Notes: generated by a model not told the origin, from the sequence alone. DNA of 47,281 bases from Bacteroidota bacterium (GCA_027592755.1 JAQCLE010000024.1:1-47281); one strand, 5' to 3'; positions 8,564 to 20,490 are shown, counted from the first letter of the stretch. Program-made: numbers and translations.

Positions 8564-9969
8564 TTAGCATTCAGGAAAATTTACAGATACATGAACCGCG
8601 AGACCTCCCTCAGCTGTTTCCTTGTATTTATCTTTCATGTCCAAGGCAGTATCTCTCATGGTTTGGATAACATTATCCAGGCTTACTTTGGCGTTTTTAG
8701 GGTCACTGGATAATGCAATCTCGCAGGCAGTAATTGCCTTTATTGCTCCCATGGTGTTTCGTTCGATACATGGAATCTGGACTAAACCTTTAATTGGATC
8801 ACAGGTCAGACCTAAATGATGTTCCATAGCAATTTCGGCAGCCATCATTACTTGCTTTGAAGTCCCATCCAAACATGCTGTCAATGCTGCGGCCGCCATA
8901 GCTGATGAAACGCCTATTTCCGCCTGACATCCTCCCATTGCTGCAGATATAGTAGAACCTTTTTTAAATAAACTGGCTATTTCTCCTGCAGTAAGTAAAA
9001 ATTTATGAACCTTATCATCCCCCTTATTTTCACAAAAGCATATACAATACATAAGTACTGCTGGAATAACTCCAGCAGCACCGTTTGTAGGAGCTGTAAC
9101 AACTCGACTAAAAGAAGCCGTTTTCTTCATTCACTGCCAGCGCAAAACAACTCACCCATTTTATCACATTAGAAAAAGAGGGCTTTGTGAGTTTTATCCT
9201 TGCTATCCACTCGTTGATGTCTTTGGAAATATGACCGTGCAGCAAGTCGTTGTTGATGCCAGCTGCTCTTCTTTTAACAAACAATCCCCCGGGCAAGGTT
9301 CCGGTAGTGTGACTACCTCTAAACATGCATTTCAACATTACTTGCCATAGGTGATTCAAATCAGATTGTATTAACTTTTCATTTTTCCAGGTCAGTTCGT
9401 TTTTTAAAACTATTTCAGCAATTGACAAACCACTTTTTTCTATATAAGAGGATATGTCTTTTTCGTTTTGGATAGGATATGGAATTGTGAACTCAGGCTC
9501 AGGCTCAACAAATCCATCCTGGAGAATAAAGCCTCCTCCAATAGAATAGAAAGTTTCTTCAATTGTTTTGTTAGAATCTAATGTAGCTGAGAAAGTTAAG
9601 GCGTTTGGATGCTTAGGATGATTTTTATAGATGAATTCAATATCCGTGGTTGGATTAAACGGAATAGCGTCTTTACCATTTAAAAGCAGCCGTTGCGTAG
9701 TTTTTATTTCTGTTATGTAATCGTTTATTTTTTCGACATCTATGGTCTCTATGTTAAATCCAGACAAGCCTAATATAACGGCTATATCAGTCCCATGTCC
9801 TTTACCTGTTTTTGCTAATGATCCATACAGGTGTATCTGGATTGATTTAATTTTATTGCTGGCGATTTTTTTTAAAAAAGAAGCCGCGGCAACCCAGGGA
9901 CCCACTAGTATGAGAACTGGAAGGTCCAATACTTATCTTGAAAATATCAAAAACACTTATTTGATCCAT
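8564..9969 (-). pseudogene. sdaA: L-serine ammonia-lyase with two frameshifts
   Basis: The iron-sulfur L-serine dehydratase converts serine to pyruvate and ammonia. The N-terminal sequence begins at the ATG at 9969 (MDQISVFDIFKISIGPSSSH), including the conserved GPSSSHT. After HT the frame shifts: an extra A at about 9906 is needed before VGPWVAAASFLKK in the 9108-9929 frame. That frame runs through the middle of the enzyme to NEENGFF and stops; the C-terminal domain ([44 protein letters not shown]) continues in a third frame from about 9118 to 8564. One extra base at 9118-9119 explains the second break. All three cluster-type cysteines are still encoded. The total of about 468 residues fits the single-chain family. 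Either the gene is decayed or the sequence has two base errors. Confidence 0.88.
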
Positions 9970-10210
9970 TGCAATGATGCGAATTCATTTTCTCATTTCA
10001 CATTGACTCGCTATTTACAAAGTTGTCGAAGAGTCCGGTGAGTCACAATAGTATTGACTAAGGAAGGCGCTAATAACGAAATAATGAGATTAGCTGATAA
10101 TGTTTGTCGACAAATACTGCGATTGTATATGACGTTTGGCAGTCATAATATTCAAGAGACGGTAAATTTCTGGTATAATTGTTGTCCTATACAGGGGCGT
10201 TAAGATTCTT

Positions 10211-10741
10211 ATGAAATTCTTCATAGCCATTCTATTCATTCCCATATTTCATTTCCATTTGGATGCCCAAAACACCGCATCCAATTTCATATATGATTTC
10301 GAAACGACCCAAACCATGCCAAATTTGAGTGGATTCGGAATGGATATTGAACTTGCAGAAAATCAGAAACTGGATAAAAACAACATGAGTCTTTTAACAG
10401 GAAGAGTAAACAGATCCAAAGGTAAAACCTGGGATTGGGCAGGTATATATATTGATTTACCATTCTACATGGATCTTTCAAAAACCCAAATTATAAGCTT
10501 GAAAATACTATGTACAACTCGAACTGGGATTGTTAATGTCAAACTTGAAAACAATCGGAGTCACTTCCCCCCGACTGAAATCCAGACGAGAACTACTAAG
10601 CTTAAAGAATGGGAACAACTGTTTTTTGATTTTAGAAACGTCGATTCAACTTACAGATATAATAGGCTGACTATCTTTGTTGATTATCAGAGTTTTGAGA
10701 ATGATGTCTACTTTATTGATGACATTAAGTTCGGTCTATGA
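10211..10741 (+). CDS. Secreted protein, probable beta-sandwich (carbohydrate-binding-like) domain
   Basis: A 176-residue product with a Sec signal peptide (MKFFIAILFIPIFHFHLDAQ). The mature part is beta-rich, with FIYDFETTQ at the start and NDVYFIDDIKFGL at the end. This 'DFE ... FIDDI' frame is often seen in galactose-binding-like modules attached to glycan enzymes, so a stand-alone sugar-binding or adhesion role is possible. No catalytic motif was recognised. The stop overlaps the intergenic space before the convergent glycerate kinase. A TATAATTG element about 40 bases upstream resembles a Bacteroidota -7 box. Confidence 0.6.
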   Translation: MKFFIAILFIPIFHFHLDAQNTASNFIYDFETTQTMPNLSGFGMDIELAENQKLDKNNMSLLTGRVNRSKGKTWDWAGIYIDLPFYMDLSKTQIISLKILCTTRTGIVNVKLENNRSHFPPTEIQTRTTKLKEWEQLFFDFRNVDSTYRYNRLTIFVDYQSFENDVYFIDDIKFGL

Positions 10742-10760
10742 TAAAAGCCCGATCCCTCGA

Positions 10761-11876
10761 TCAGCTTAATAAATTAGCAATCTGGGATGCTGTTCGCTGT
10801 AGATTTTCTTCTGTTGTTTCAAAAGCTTTTTCTAAGGAAGTTGGTTCATTAATGATGGGAAAAATAGCTCTGAAGAGTTCTGTTTTGAGATTGGGAGCTA
10901 CTTGTCCTGAAAGTGCAATGGTAGGCACATCGTATTTAGCTGCGAGTTTGGCAATTACAGCAGGTGCTTTACCATCTTGCGTTTGTTCATCAATTCTGCC
11001 CTCGGCGGTTATTACATAATCCATGTTTCCAATTTCATTTTCAATACTTAGCGTCTCAATTACATATTCCGCCCCAGAAACCAGGTGAGCGTTAAGAAAT
11101 GCTGACATGGTAGCGCCAACTCCTCCAGCAGCACCGCCACCTTTTAGTCTGGACATATCAATCCCCAGATGAGCGATTGTAGCCTTGTTGAGTCGTTTTA
11201 ATCCATCATCCAGATGGATGACCATTTGCGGATCGGCACCTTTTTGAGGTCCAAAAACAGCGGCCGCACCAAAATCCCCTAGCAATGTGTTTTCAACATC
11301 ACACAACACCGTGAATTTGCATTGCTTGATGGAATCGTCAACTTCATAGGTTTCAATGGAAACAATTTCGGATAATCCGCTTCCATTAGGCGCTACAGCA
11401 TTACCAGAGTCTGAAATGAATCCAAATCCCAATGAGGATAATAATCCAATGCCACCATCTACGGTAGCGCTTCCACCAATAGTGAGCACAATTTCTTTCG
11501 CACCGCTATCAATTGCATATTTGATCAACTGACCCGTACCAAAAGAGGAAGCCTTCATGGGATCATATTCATTTGGAGCTAAAAGTCTCAGTCCGGAAGC
11601 GGAAGCCATCTCTATGATAGCAATAGAGCCTCTTTTGATAAATCCAATGTCCGCCATAATTGGCCGACCAAGTGGATCTTCAGCGTGGAATGATTTTTTA
11701 TCACCATTGAGGGCTTTGACTAGCACTTCCATCGTAAAATCACCGCCGTCGGCTATGGGTCTTTTGAGGATGGTTGCCAAAGGTTTAACAGACAAGATTC
11801 CTTTTTCGATCGCATCAGCAACTTCCCAGGCGGGAAGACTGTTTTTGAAGGAGTTGGGTGCAATTAGAAAGCGCAT
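10761..11876 (-). CDS. Glycerate kinase (GarK/GlxK family)
   Basis: Phosphorylates D-glycerate with ATP, feeding the glycolytic 2- or 3-phosphoglycerate pool. The 371 residues fit the type-1 glycerate kinase family. The N-terminal signature APNSFKNSLPAWEVADAIE is present, followed by PIADGGDFTMEVL, EMASASGLRLL, LTIGGSATVDGGIGLL, GAAAVFGPQKGA and ITAEGRIDEQTQDGKAP. The start is the ATG at 11876, with no alternative needed. It is convergent with the secreted protein upstream on the window and lies 23 bases from pyrD on the same strand, so they may share a transcript. Confidence 0.93.
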   Translation of the reverse strand: MRFLIAPNSFKNSLPAWEVADAIEKGILSVKPLATILKRPIADGGDFTMEVLVKALNGDKKSFHAEDPLGRPIMADIGFIKRGSIAIIEMASASGLRLLAPNEYDPMKASSFGTGQLIKYAIDSGAKEIVLTIGGSATVDGGIGLLSSLGFGFISDSGNAVAPNGSGLSEIVSIETYEVDDSIKQCKFTVLCDVENTLLGDFGAAAVFGPQKGADPQMVIHLDDGLKRLNKATIAHLGIDMSRLKGGGAAGGVGATMSAFLNAHLVSGAEYVIETLSIENEIGNMDYVITAEGRIDEQTQDGKAPAVIAKLAAKYDVPTIALSGQVAPNLKTELFRAIFPIINEPTSLEKAFETTEENLQRTASQIANLLS

Positions 11877-11899
11877 GAATTAAAGGTATGTTATTCCGG

Positions 11900-12931
11900 T
11901 TATCGATCAGACAAAGCTTTATTCAATTTTTTGATCAGTCCTGGTCCCTCATAAATGAAGCCGGAATAAACCTGCAGTAAACTTGCGCCTGCTTCAAGTT
12001 TATCGATGGCATCCTGGGCGGAAAATATACCACCTACACCGATAATTGGCACTTTGCCCTTTAATTTTACATTAAGATATTTGATCACCTCGGTTGACCG
12101 GGAGGATAGTACTTTACCACTTAGCCCGCCGGCGCCGATTTCACTAACCGTTTTTTCTGATGTATTTAGTTGGTCGCGGGAAGTGGTAGTATTCGTAGCA
12201 ACCAGTCCATCCAGTTTTAACTCCTGAGTAATCTCCACAATATCATCGAGCTGTGAATTTGTTAAATCTGGAGCAATTTTTAGTAGAAGAGGCTTTTGAA
12301 CTACTTTCTCCTTGTTTCTTTTTATGAGCATCGAAAGCAAATTCGTAAGAGGTTCTTTTTCCTGTAGCTCCCTGAGGTTAGGAGTATTTGGTGAACTTAC
12401 GTTCACTACAAAATAATCGACATAATCAAAAAGCTGGTCAAATGTTGAGAGGTAGTCATCGGTGGCTTTGATGTTATCGGTTACTTTGTTTTTGCCAATG
12501 TTTCCACCTACAATGATTTTTGATTTCCTTGATTTGAGTTTAATTATAGCTTCTTCCACACCATCGTTATTGAAGCCCATCCTATTAATCAGTGAGTGGT
12601 CTTTTGGCAGACGAAAGAGTCGTGGTGTGGGGTTTCCGGTCTGTCCTTTAGGGGTTATTGTGCCAATTTCGATGAATCCAAAACCAAGGCAGCTCAACTC
12701 ATCAATGTACCGTGCATTTTTATCAAAACCCGCCGCCAACCCGATTGGGTTGGGGAACTTCAACCCAAAAAGTTGACGCTCAAGTTTTGGATGGGTGAAG
12801 CAAAAGATTGCCCGGAATAAGGATTTGAAACCTGGAATCCAAAGGATGATTTTAAGGAATTGGAGCGTGAAGTGATGGGCTGCTTCGGGAGATAATAGGA
12901 ATAGGAGAGGGCGAAGTAGCGATTTATACAC
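11900..12931 (-). CDS. pyrD: Dihydroorotate dehydrogenase (quinone), class 2
   Basis: Oxidises dihydroorotate to orotate in pyrimidine synthesis, passing electrons to membrane quinone. The 343-residue protein has the amphipathic N-terminal membrane-docking helices of class 2 enzymes ([19 protein letters not shown]). FMN and active-site motifs include [22 protein letters not shown], the catalytic-serine motif [28 protein letters not shown] and [21 protein letters not shown]. The start codon is GTG at 12931, before [10 protein letters not shown], which fits family N-termini; no ATG is nearby. xerD lies 36 bases upstream on the same strand. Confidence 0.95.
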   Translation of the reverse strand: MYKSLLRPLLFLLSPEAAHHFTLQFLKIILWIPGFKSLFRAIFCFTHPKLERQLFGLKFPNPIGLAAGFDKNARYIDELSCLGFGFIEIGTITPKGQTGNPTPRLFRLPKDHSLINRMGFNNDGVEEAIIKLKSRKSKIIVGGNIGKNKVTDNIKATDDYLSTFDQLFDYVDYFVVNVSSPNTPNLRELQEKEPLTNLLSMLIKRNKEKVVQKPLLLKIAPDLTNSQLDDIVEITQELKLDGLVATNTTTSRDQLNTSEKTVSEIGAGGLSGKVLSSRSTEVIKYLNVKLKGKVPIIGVGGIFSAQDAIDKLEAGASLLQVYSGFIYEGPGLIKKLNKALSDR

Positions 12932-12967
12932 GCCTCAAAATTAACCTTCAGAAGTGAGATAGGGAAA

Positions 12968-13864
12968 TCAGCTTCGCGGATGGAATTCCCTAACCACCTG
13001 CTTGAGATAATCCCGGTCCAAATGGGTATAGATTTCAGTAGTGGTTATGGACTCATGACCCAGCATCTCCTGGACTGCCCTCAGGTCAGCACCGCCTTCA
13101 ATCAGGTGAGTGGCAAATGAATGCCTGAAGGTGTGTGGGCTTACATTTTTTTTAATTCCGGCTGTTGCCGTAAGATTTTTAATAATGGTGAAAATCATTA
13201 CCCGAGATAGTTGCTTTCCCCGTCGATTTAAGAATGCGAAATCTTCATGCCTCTTTACAATTTCAAGATGACTTCTGACGCCTTCAAGATAAAGCTTGAT
13301 ATATTTCAATGCCGGTTTACCAATGGGCACAAGTCTTTCTTTGCTTCCTTTACCCAGAATCCTTAGAAACCCGACATCAAAATAAATGTTACTCAGTTTC
13401 AGGTTTATCAATTCAGATACCCGCAGGCCGGAGCTGTAGAGTGTTTCGATCATCGCCCTGTTCCTGGTTCCTTCTGGAGTTGAATGATCGATGGCATTTA
13501 GGATGGCCTCTATTTCATGATAATTCAAAGTATCCGGAAGTTTTCTCCCCAACTTTGGGCTCTCAAGTAGTTCGGTTGGATCTTTTGAAATTATTTCTTC
13601 AAAGACAAGGTACTTATAGAAGGATTTCAAGCCTGATATAATTCTTGCCTGTGAATGGGCGGCAAGGCCGAGTTCACCTATGTGTTCCAGAAAATTATGA
13701 AGCTGGGTGCTCGTGACATCTTTTGCATTTGGAGATTCATCGTAAGATAAAAATTGTTCAAGAAGAAGCACATCATGCAAATAAGCTTCAACTGAATTGC
13801 CGGAAAGCGACCGCTCTATTTTCAGGTAACTTTTGTATTGCTTAAGGATGAGATCCCAGGACAT
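12968..13864 (-). CDS. xerD: Tyrosine recombinase XerD
   Basis: Site-specific recombinase that resolves chromosome dimers at dif with its XerC partner. The 298 residues have a SAM-like core-binding N-domain (SYLKIERSLSGNSVEAYLHD) and a C-terminal catalytic domain. The catalytic set is visible: Arg in SSGLRVSELINLK, His-x-x-Arg in HTFRHSFATHL, the later His in MLGHESITTTEIY and the nucleophile Tyr in that same segment (EIYTH). The length and lack of an element around it indicate a housekeeping Xer protein and not a mobile-element integrase. It is divergent from aroQ with a 77-base gap and precedes pyrD. Confidence 0.93.
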   Translation of the reverse strand: MSWDLILKQYKSYLKIERSLSGNSVEAYLHDVLLLEQFLSYDESPNAKDVTSTQLHNFLEHIGELGLAAHSQARIISGLKSFYKYLVFEEIISKDPTELLESPKLGRKLPDTLNYHEIEAILNAIDHSTPEGTRNRAMIETLYSSGLRVSELINLKLSNIYFDVGFLRILGKGSKERLVPIGKPALKYIKLYLEGVRSHLEIVKRHEDFAFLNRRGKQLSRVMIFTIIKNLTATAGIKKNVSPHTFRHSFATHLIEGGADLRAVQEMLGHESITTTEIYTHLDRDYLKQVVREFHPRS

Positions 13865-13941
13865 CGTAAGCTAAGTTAGCATGTTAATTGTTTGATTTGG
13901 GTTAAGTCTCTAACTTCATCCGATCAATTAATCTGCTGCAA

Positions 13942-14361
13942 ATGAAAATAATGATTATCAATGGCCCGAATCTGAATTTACTGGGCATTCGTGAGCCTGA
14001 AGTTTATGGGACACAAACATTTGAGGATTACTTCGATCAATTGAAAGTAATGTTTCCAGATGTTGACCTTGAGTATTACCAGTCAAATCATGAGGGGGGC
14101 ATCATTGACAAACTCCATGAAGTTGGTTTTAGCTATGATGGCGTAATATTAAACGCTGGAGCGTTCACACATACGTCTATTGCTTTATCGGATGCCATAG
14201 CTTCAATAAGAACCCCTGTTATAGAAGTCCACATCTCAAACATTTTCGCACGGGAGGAGTTCAGGCATAAAAGCTATGTTTCCAAAAGCGCGGTTGGAAT
14301 CATCTCGGGACTGGGGTTGAATGGCTACGAAGCGGCCATTGCCCACTTTGCTGCAAAATGA
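13942..14361 (+). CDS. aroQ: 3-dehydroquinate dehydratase, type II
   Basis: Catalyses the third step of the shikimate pathway, dehydrating 3-dehydroquinate. The 139 residues match the small dodecameric type II enzyme. The signature starts IINGPNLNLLGIREPEVYG, which includes the flexible lid Arg and the catalytic Tyr, followed by YQSNHEGGIIDKLHE, LNAGAFTHTSIALSDA with the substrate-binding Asn and the following His region, and EVHISNIFAREEFRH with the catalytic His. It starts at the ATG at 13942 and is divergent from xerD. Confidence 0.96.
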   Translation: MKIMIINGPNLNLLGIREPEVYGTQTFEDYFDQLKVMFPDVDLEYYQSNHEGGIIDKLHEVGFSYDGVILNAGAFTHTSIALSDAIASIRTPVIEVHISNIFAREEFRHKSYVSKSAVGIISGLGLNGYEAAIAHFAAK

Positions 14362-14391
14362 TATTATTTACGGTTAGGATTTGCATAGCTT

Positions 14392-15102
14392 ATGAAAAAA
14401 ATCCTTGAAACATTAAAGCTAAAGTGGCCAGAATACCTGTTGGAGATCATGGTGATTACCATTGGTATTCTATTGGCTTTTGGGTTAAATAATTGGAATG
14501 AGAATCGAAAGCAAAGCAAAAATGATATTGATTTTCTTATAAGCTTAAAAGCTGAATTGTCAACAGATACAGCAGCTCTATCTGTGAGGAAATCAAGATT
14601 AATGCGTATTAATGATGAGACCTCAAGAACGCTGAATTTATTTGACAGTGCGGATGCGATTTCTGATAGCGAATATGTTACAATTTCACTTGCTCTCGGA
14701 AACTTATCTATTCTTACCCCGTCCCCTAAGAATGAGCGATTTGATTTCAGATCGAATGGCACTTTGAATCGAATTAGCAAGCAATTGAATCAGAAGTTTC
14801 TTGTCTTTTTGGAAAGATTAGAGCATGACTATGTAATCTTTCAAAAACTTGGGGAGGAGCTAGAAAAAATTTCGACACAGTATATTCATCCAAAAGTTGA
14901 TTTTGACTTCATGGAAGGCAATTTGACCAACAGGAGGGCCGATTTTCAATTTGATAACATTAAAAATGATCGGCTGGTTAAGAATGCACTTCATCGTTCT
15001 TTTCTGTACCGAAAAGGTGAAATTAACAGCATCGAGCAACAGATTCAACAAATAGAGGAAATACTGTCGATCATTGAAGAACATTTATCAGCAAATGAAT
15101 AG
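14392..15102 (+). CDS. DUF6090-like membrane-anchored protein
   Basis: A 236-residue product beginning with a basic stretch and one membrane segment in the context YLLEIMVITIGILLAFGLNNWNE. The ITIGILLAFxLNNWNE pattern marks the DUF6090-type proteins that are abundant in Bacteroidota. The rest is largely helical and charged, ending in a coiled-coil-like tail (EINSIEQQIQQIEEILSIIEE). The topology is probably a short cytoplasmic N-terminus and a periplasmic helical domain. No function is established for this family. The gene follows aroQ by 30 bases on the same strand and may be read through from it. Confidence 0.75.
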   Translation: MKKILETLKLKWPEYLLEIMVITIGILLAFGLNNWNENRKQSKNDIDFLISLKAELSTDTAALSVRKSRLMRINDETSRTLNLFDSADAISDSEYVTISLALGNLSILTPSPKNERFDFRSNGTLNRISKQLNQKFLVFLERLEHDYVIFQKLGEELEKISTQYIHPKVDFDFMEGNLTNRRADFQFDNIKNDRLVKNALHRSFLYRKGEINSIEQQIQQIEEILSIIEEHLSANE

Positions 15103-15192
15103 CGATTGTTGTGGCACATCTTTTGCAACCAGTTCATCGGTTTGTATTTCAATTGCTTCATTATGGTCGTAAGATTTCGTAACTTATTCTTC

Positions 15193-15825
15193 ATGTCCTT
15201 TTTAAGAAAATTCATGCCTCTTTTTGTTATTCTTCTCGCCTTTGGTCAAGTGAGCAGTTATGCTCAAGAGATGAACAAAAAGAAAATCAAGAAGATTGCC
15301 GAACGCCGAGTCAAAAAGATGACCAAGGCTGGTTATGAATTCGAAGAGTTGTCTTCAACATCACCGGCCAAAAGTATGGAGAGATTATTAAGCTGCGAAA
15401 TGGCCAAGAATGAAGACGGCACCAGTCAGAACCTTGTGTTGGAACTCACGGTAAGGCATGAAGACCTTGAAATTGCAAGGGATTTAGTCTATTTTAAATT
15501 ACCAAAAGAGTTGTCTTCAAAAATTTCAACTGAAATTGAACAAATCATAGAATCAGAACTGATTCAATCGAACAGGTACTGGGAACTTGGTGGTCATGAA
15601 TATTTTCTTGGGGTTCAACAGGCCATTGATGAAGTGGCCCTGGCAACTGCCCTTAACCTCGCTCCGAAAGAGACCATTTATAAGTCTTCGAGAAAAACAA
15701 AAAAGGGTTATGAAGTGAGTATCGGACTCATTTATGATCAAAAACAAATGTTTGACCTTTTTAACTTCCAGGCAGGAGATTATGAGATTTTAGATTCCAT
15801 CTTCTGGATGACAAGGGACCAATAG
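15193..15825 (+). CDS. Secreted protein of unknown function
   Basis: The likely start is the ATG at 15193, which gives a clean signal peptide (MSFLRKFMPLFVILLAFGQV, cleaved near SYAQE); the frame is open from 15106 and an ATG at 15163 is an alternative. The mature protein begins with a lysine-rich helix (MNKKKIKKIAERRVKKMTK). The rest, about 160 residues, alternates helices and strands (KLPKELSSKISTEIEQIIES, AIDEVALATALNLAPKE). No motif was recognised. Exported proteins of this size with a basic first helix occur in Bacteroidota without known function. The gap to DUF6090 upstream suggests a shared or closely placed promoter. Confidence 0.6.
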   Translation: MSFLRKFMPLFVILLAFGQVSSYAQEMNKKKIKKIAERRVKKMTKAGYEFEELSSTSPAKSMERLLSCEMAKNEDGTSQNLVLELTVRHEDLEIARDLVYFKLPKELSSKISTEIEQIIESELIQSNRYWELGGHEYFLGVQQAIDEVALATALNLAPKETIYKSSRKTKKGYEVSIGLIYDQKQMFDLFNFQAGDYEILDSIFWMTRDQ

Positions 15826-16062
15826 TAGACTTTTAGATTAAACAGCAAGGATAATCAATGTAAGTCTGGTTTGAACTAAACATATGCCCATTTGAACCGG
15901 GGGATCCAAAGTTCAATCATAGATTACCTGATCAAGTCAGGAAACGACGAGGTTCTAAGGGTGATATCGATATCTTTTTGGAATAACACCACTTTTCCAA
16001 ATGGAAATGCTCCGGTTGACTTAAGTCGTTTTTACTTTCTAATTTCGACTTTCTGTAATTAG

Positions 16063-16935
16063 ATGAGGCTAAATAATTCCATATTACTTATTATTCCTGC
16101 ATTAATCTGGGGATCAACCTGGCTGGTAATAAAATTCCAGTTGGGGGTTGTTGATCCAATGGTGTCAGTAGGCTATCGTTTCTTTTTAGCTGGATTGCTT
16201 TTGCTGGGGTATTGCAAATTGAGAAATATCTCCCTTGAATTTACCAGAAGGGAACATGTCTTGATGGCCATCCAGGGATTTCTCTTATTCAGCAACAACT
16301 ACTGGCTGGTCTATGTTGCCGAAATCTACCTTACCAGTGGATTGGTGGCGGTGGGTTTTTCCACGCTTATATTCTTCAATATTTTTCTGGCTGCAATTTT
16401 CTTAAAGCAAAAGGTTTCAAAACGGGTGTTTTTCGGTGCTTTATGTGGACTACTGGGTACGGCAATCATTTACAAACCAGAGTTGGAGGTTTTAAGTTTT
16501 GCGGATGATAGCTTCAAGGGATTGGTTTATTGTTTCCTTGGTGTATTGTTTGCGTCATCGGGCAATGTAATGTCAGCATTTAATCAACAAAAGAAACTGC
16601 CGGTAATTCAAACAAATGCCTTTGGAATGTTTTACGGTGCGATTTATATGTTAGTAATTGGAGCAATTTCTGGTAAGCCGTTTGTTTTCGATACTTCATT
16701 GCCCTATGTGGTTTCATTATTCTATCTCACAATATTTGGATCGATTATAGCCTTCACAAGCTATCTGACACTAATCGGAAGGGTAGGAGCAGGTAAGGGA
16801 GCTTATGTCATTTTAAGCGTTCCTATTGTTGCTATTTTTCTATCTGTACTCTTCGAGGGCTATCACCTGACATGGTATAGCATTATTGGAATATCCCTGA
16901 TCGTTGGGGGCAATGTTTTTGCACTTAAGAAATAG
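16063..16935 (+). CDS. EamA/DMT-family transporter
   Basis: A 290-residue inner-membrane protein with ten predicted membrane helices in two EamA repeats. The first repeat opens with LIIPALIWGSTWLVIKFQLG and the second with LVYCFLGVLFASSGNVMSAFN. The GSTW/IK pattern in the first helix is typical of drug/metabolite exporters, usually amino acids or nucleotides. The substrate cannot be read from sequence. The gene converges with the HisC gene and overlaps it by 11 bases at the 3' ends. A TAATTTCG box at 16040-16047, one base from the TAnnTTTG consensus, sits close upstream of the start. Confidence 0.85.
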   Translation: MRLNNSILLIIPALIWGSTWLVIKFQLGVVDPMVSVGYRFFLAGLLLLGYCKLRNISLEFTRREHVLMAIQGFLLFSNNYWLVYVAEIYLTSGLVAVGFSTLIFFNIFLAAIFLKQKVSKRVFFGALCGLLGTAIIYKPELEVLSFADDSFKGLVYCFLGVLFASSGNVMSAFNQQKKLPVIQTNAFGMFYGAIYMLVIGAISGKPFVFDTSLPYVVSLFYLTIFGSIIAFTSYLTLIGRVGAGKGAYVILSVPIVAIFLSVLFEGYHLTWYSIIGISLIVGGNVFALKK

Positions 16936-18025
16936 CAGTAGTAATTTCTCGCAACATTGCGGTGCATAATTGATTCTCCTCAGGTTGGCCAACCGATATC
17001 CTGATACAATGTGACAGGGTGCCTCCCAAATGTCTGACCAATACACCTTTCACAAGAAGTTCCTGAGTCACTCGTTGTGCCTGTTCAGGTGATGGCAGCA
17101 CAATCATTACAAAATTGCCATGAGACTGCACATATTTAATCCCTAACGACTCGAATTCACTGTAATAATGATGTAGGCCACGGCTATTGTTTTTCAAAGT
17201 ATGAGACAAGAATTCATTATCATCAAGCGCCCCAAGACCCGCGGCCTGGCTTAGGTTAGAAGGCTCGAAAGTAAGCCTCACTTTATAGAGCGTGTTTATA
17301 ATTTTCTCTGATGCGATGGCGAATCCGAGTCTATTACCTGCGATTCCATACGCTTTGGAAAAAGTGCGAATTGTAATCACATTATCCATTTTCAATTTTG
17401 AACTGTCAGGAAAGGCAGGATTGAGATGCTTCGAAAATTCGAAATAAGCCTCATCTACAATCACCAAAATTTCTTTGGGCACTTTGTTGAGAAAATCCTC
17501 TAATTCAGAACAAGAGATCATTGCCCCCGTCGGATTATTCACATTGGATAGATAAATAATTTTTGTTTGGCGGTGGATGGATTTCAAAATCCCATTCAGG
17601 TCAAAACTGTAATCATCCCTCAATGGAACTGAGCGACACATCACATTATTCACCCTGGCCCAATTATAAATAATCACGAAACTGCCTTCAGAGGTTAACA
17701 GTTCATCCCCATCACGGCAAAAGGCTCTTATGATGTTCATTAAAAGCCCTTCAGACCCATTACCCAAAACGATGTTATCGGATTTCACTTCCCACTTTGT
17801 AGCAATCTTTTCACATAAGATTCTCGCCTTTGGATCGGGATAGAAATTGGAGTTCTCTAATTCCTTTTTTATGGATTGAAGCGCCAGTTTCGAAGCGCCT
17901 AATGTGTTTTCGTTATTCCACAAAACGGCATACTTATCCCACTTGTATTGCTGTTGAAGCTCTTCCACAGTTTGGCCTGGTTCATAGCTGTGAATTGCCT
18001 TGATATTTTCCGGAACACTGACCAT
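16925..18025 (-). CDS. hisC: Histidinol-phosphate aminotransferase family protein
   Basis: A PLP-dependent fold-type I aminotransferase of 366 residues, the usual HisC size. The Schiff-base lysine is in RTFSKAYGIAGNRLGF, preceded by VDEAYFEF (cofactor Asp and Tyr) and VNNPTGA (substrate carboxylate/PLP Asn). HisC converts imidazole-acetol phosphate to histidinol phosphate. Other histidine genes are not adjacent; hisIE is about 14 kb away, so another aminotransferase role cannot be excluded. It lies 6 bases downstream of the MazG gene and overlaps the EamA gene in convergent orientation. Confidence 0.82.
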   Translation of the reverse strand: MVSVPENIKAIHSYEPGQTVEELQQQYKWDKYAVLWNNENTLGASKLALQSIKKELENSNFYPDPKARILCEKIATKWEVKSDNIVLGNGSEGLLMNIIRAFCRDGDELLTSEGSFVIIYNWARVNNVMCRSVPLRDDYSFDLNGILKSIHRQTKIIYLSNVNNPTGAMISCSELEDFLNKVPKEILVIVDEAYFEFSKHLNPAFPDSSKLKMDNVITIRTFSKAYGIAGNRLGFAIASEKIINTLYKVRLTFEPSNLSQAAGLGALDDNEFLSHTLKNNSRGLHHYYSEFESLGIKYVQSHGNFVMIVLPSPEQAQRVTQELLVKGVLVRHLGGTLSHCIRISVGQPEENQLCTAMLREITTAIS

Positions 18026-18031
18026 TATTAT

Positions 18032-18358
18032 TTACTGCAATTTTTTGTTTTGGATATGCCGTGTGGCATCTCGAGAGTTCTTTTTTTGTAGATTTTGCTT
18101 GAAAGCTTCAGTGAGATCGGTGCCAGTTTGATTAGCAATGCAAATCAGAACCCATAGTATATCCGCGAGCTCATCGGGAAGGTCAGAAATCTTGTCTGAT
18201 TCTTTGAATGATTGATCACCATATTTACGAGCAATTATTCTGGCCAGTTCCCCGACTTCTTCGGTAAGGACGGCCATATTTGTAAGCTCACTAAAATATC
18301 TGACCCCCTTTGTTTTGATCCATTGATCGACAATCTGCTGGGCTTCTTCAAGGGTCAT
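18032..18358 (-). CDS. MazG-like nucleotide pyrophosphohydrolase
   Basis: A small MazG-family NTP pyrophosphatase, an all-helical enzyme that hydrolyses (often damaged or non-canonical) nucleoside triphosphates. The metal-binding pattern is present: LTEEVGELARIIARKYG (E-x-x-E) and LPDELADILWVLICIANQTG (E-x-x-D). The family N-terminus resembles MTLEEAQQIVDQW, so the ATG at 18358 was chosen; it leaves a 10-base gap after gyrB. An upstream in-frame ATG at 18406 would overlap gyrB by 38 bases. It is probably cotranscribed with gyrB and hisC. Confidence 0.85.
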   Translation of the reverse strand: MTLEEAQQIVDQWIKTKGVRYFSELTNMAVLTEEVGELARIIARKYGDQSFKESDKISDLPDELADILWVLICIANQTGTDLTEAFKQNLQKKNSRDATRHIQNKKLQ

Positions 18359-18368
18359 ACTACTTTTG

Positions 18369-20339
<1,971 letters not shown>

Positions 20340-20347
20340 CTAAGTTG

Positions 20348-20355
20348 CAAAAGTA
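20348..20355 (-). promoter_or_regulatory. Probable gyrB -7 promoter element
   Basis: On the minus strand the site reads TACTTTTG, a full match to the Bacteroidota -7 consensus TAnnTTTG, ending 20 bases before the gyrB ATG. A weak -33 element (TATG) sits 20 bases further upstream. The leader would be short, which is common in this phylum. Confidence 0.5.
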
Positions 20356-20490
20356 CAACAAAACCATGGGAATGACATACCTTTAGAAGGTAAATTGAAT
20401 TGAATGTTTCACCTAACTAAGTAATTGAAAATCAATATTTTAAAACGAAATTATGATAAGAATAAATCCGATATCTAAAATGAGAAATTA

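Noticed and set aside
14364-14780. Minus-strand 138-codon frame opposite the DUF6090-like gene.
   Set aside because: Shadow frame of the plus-strand gene, whose signal anchor and coiled coil are convincing.
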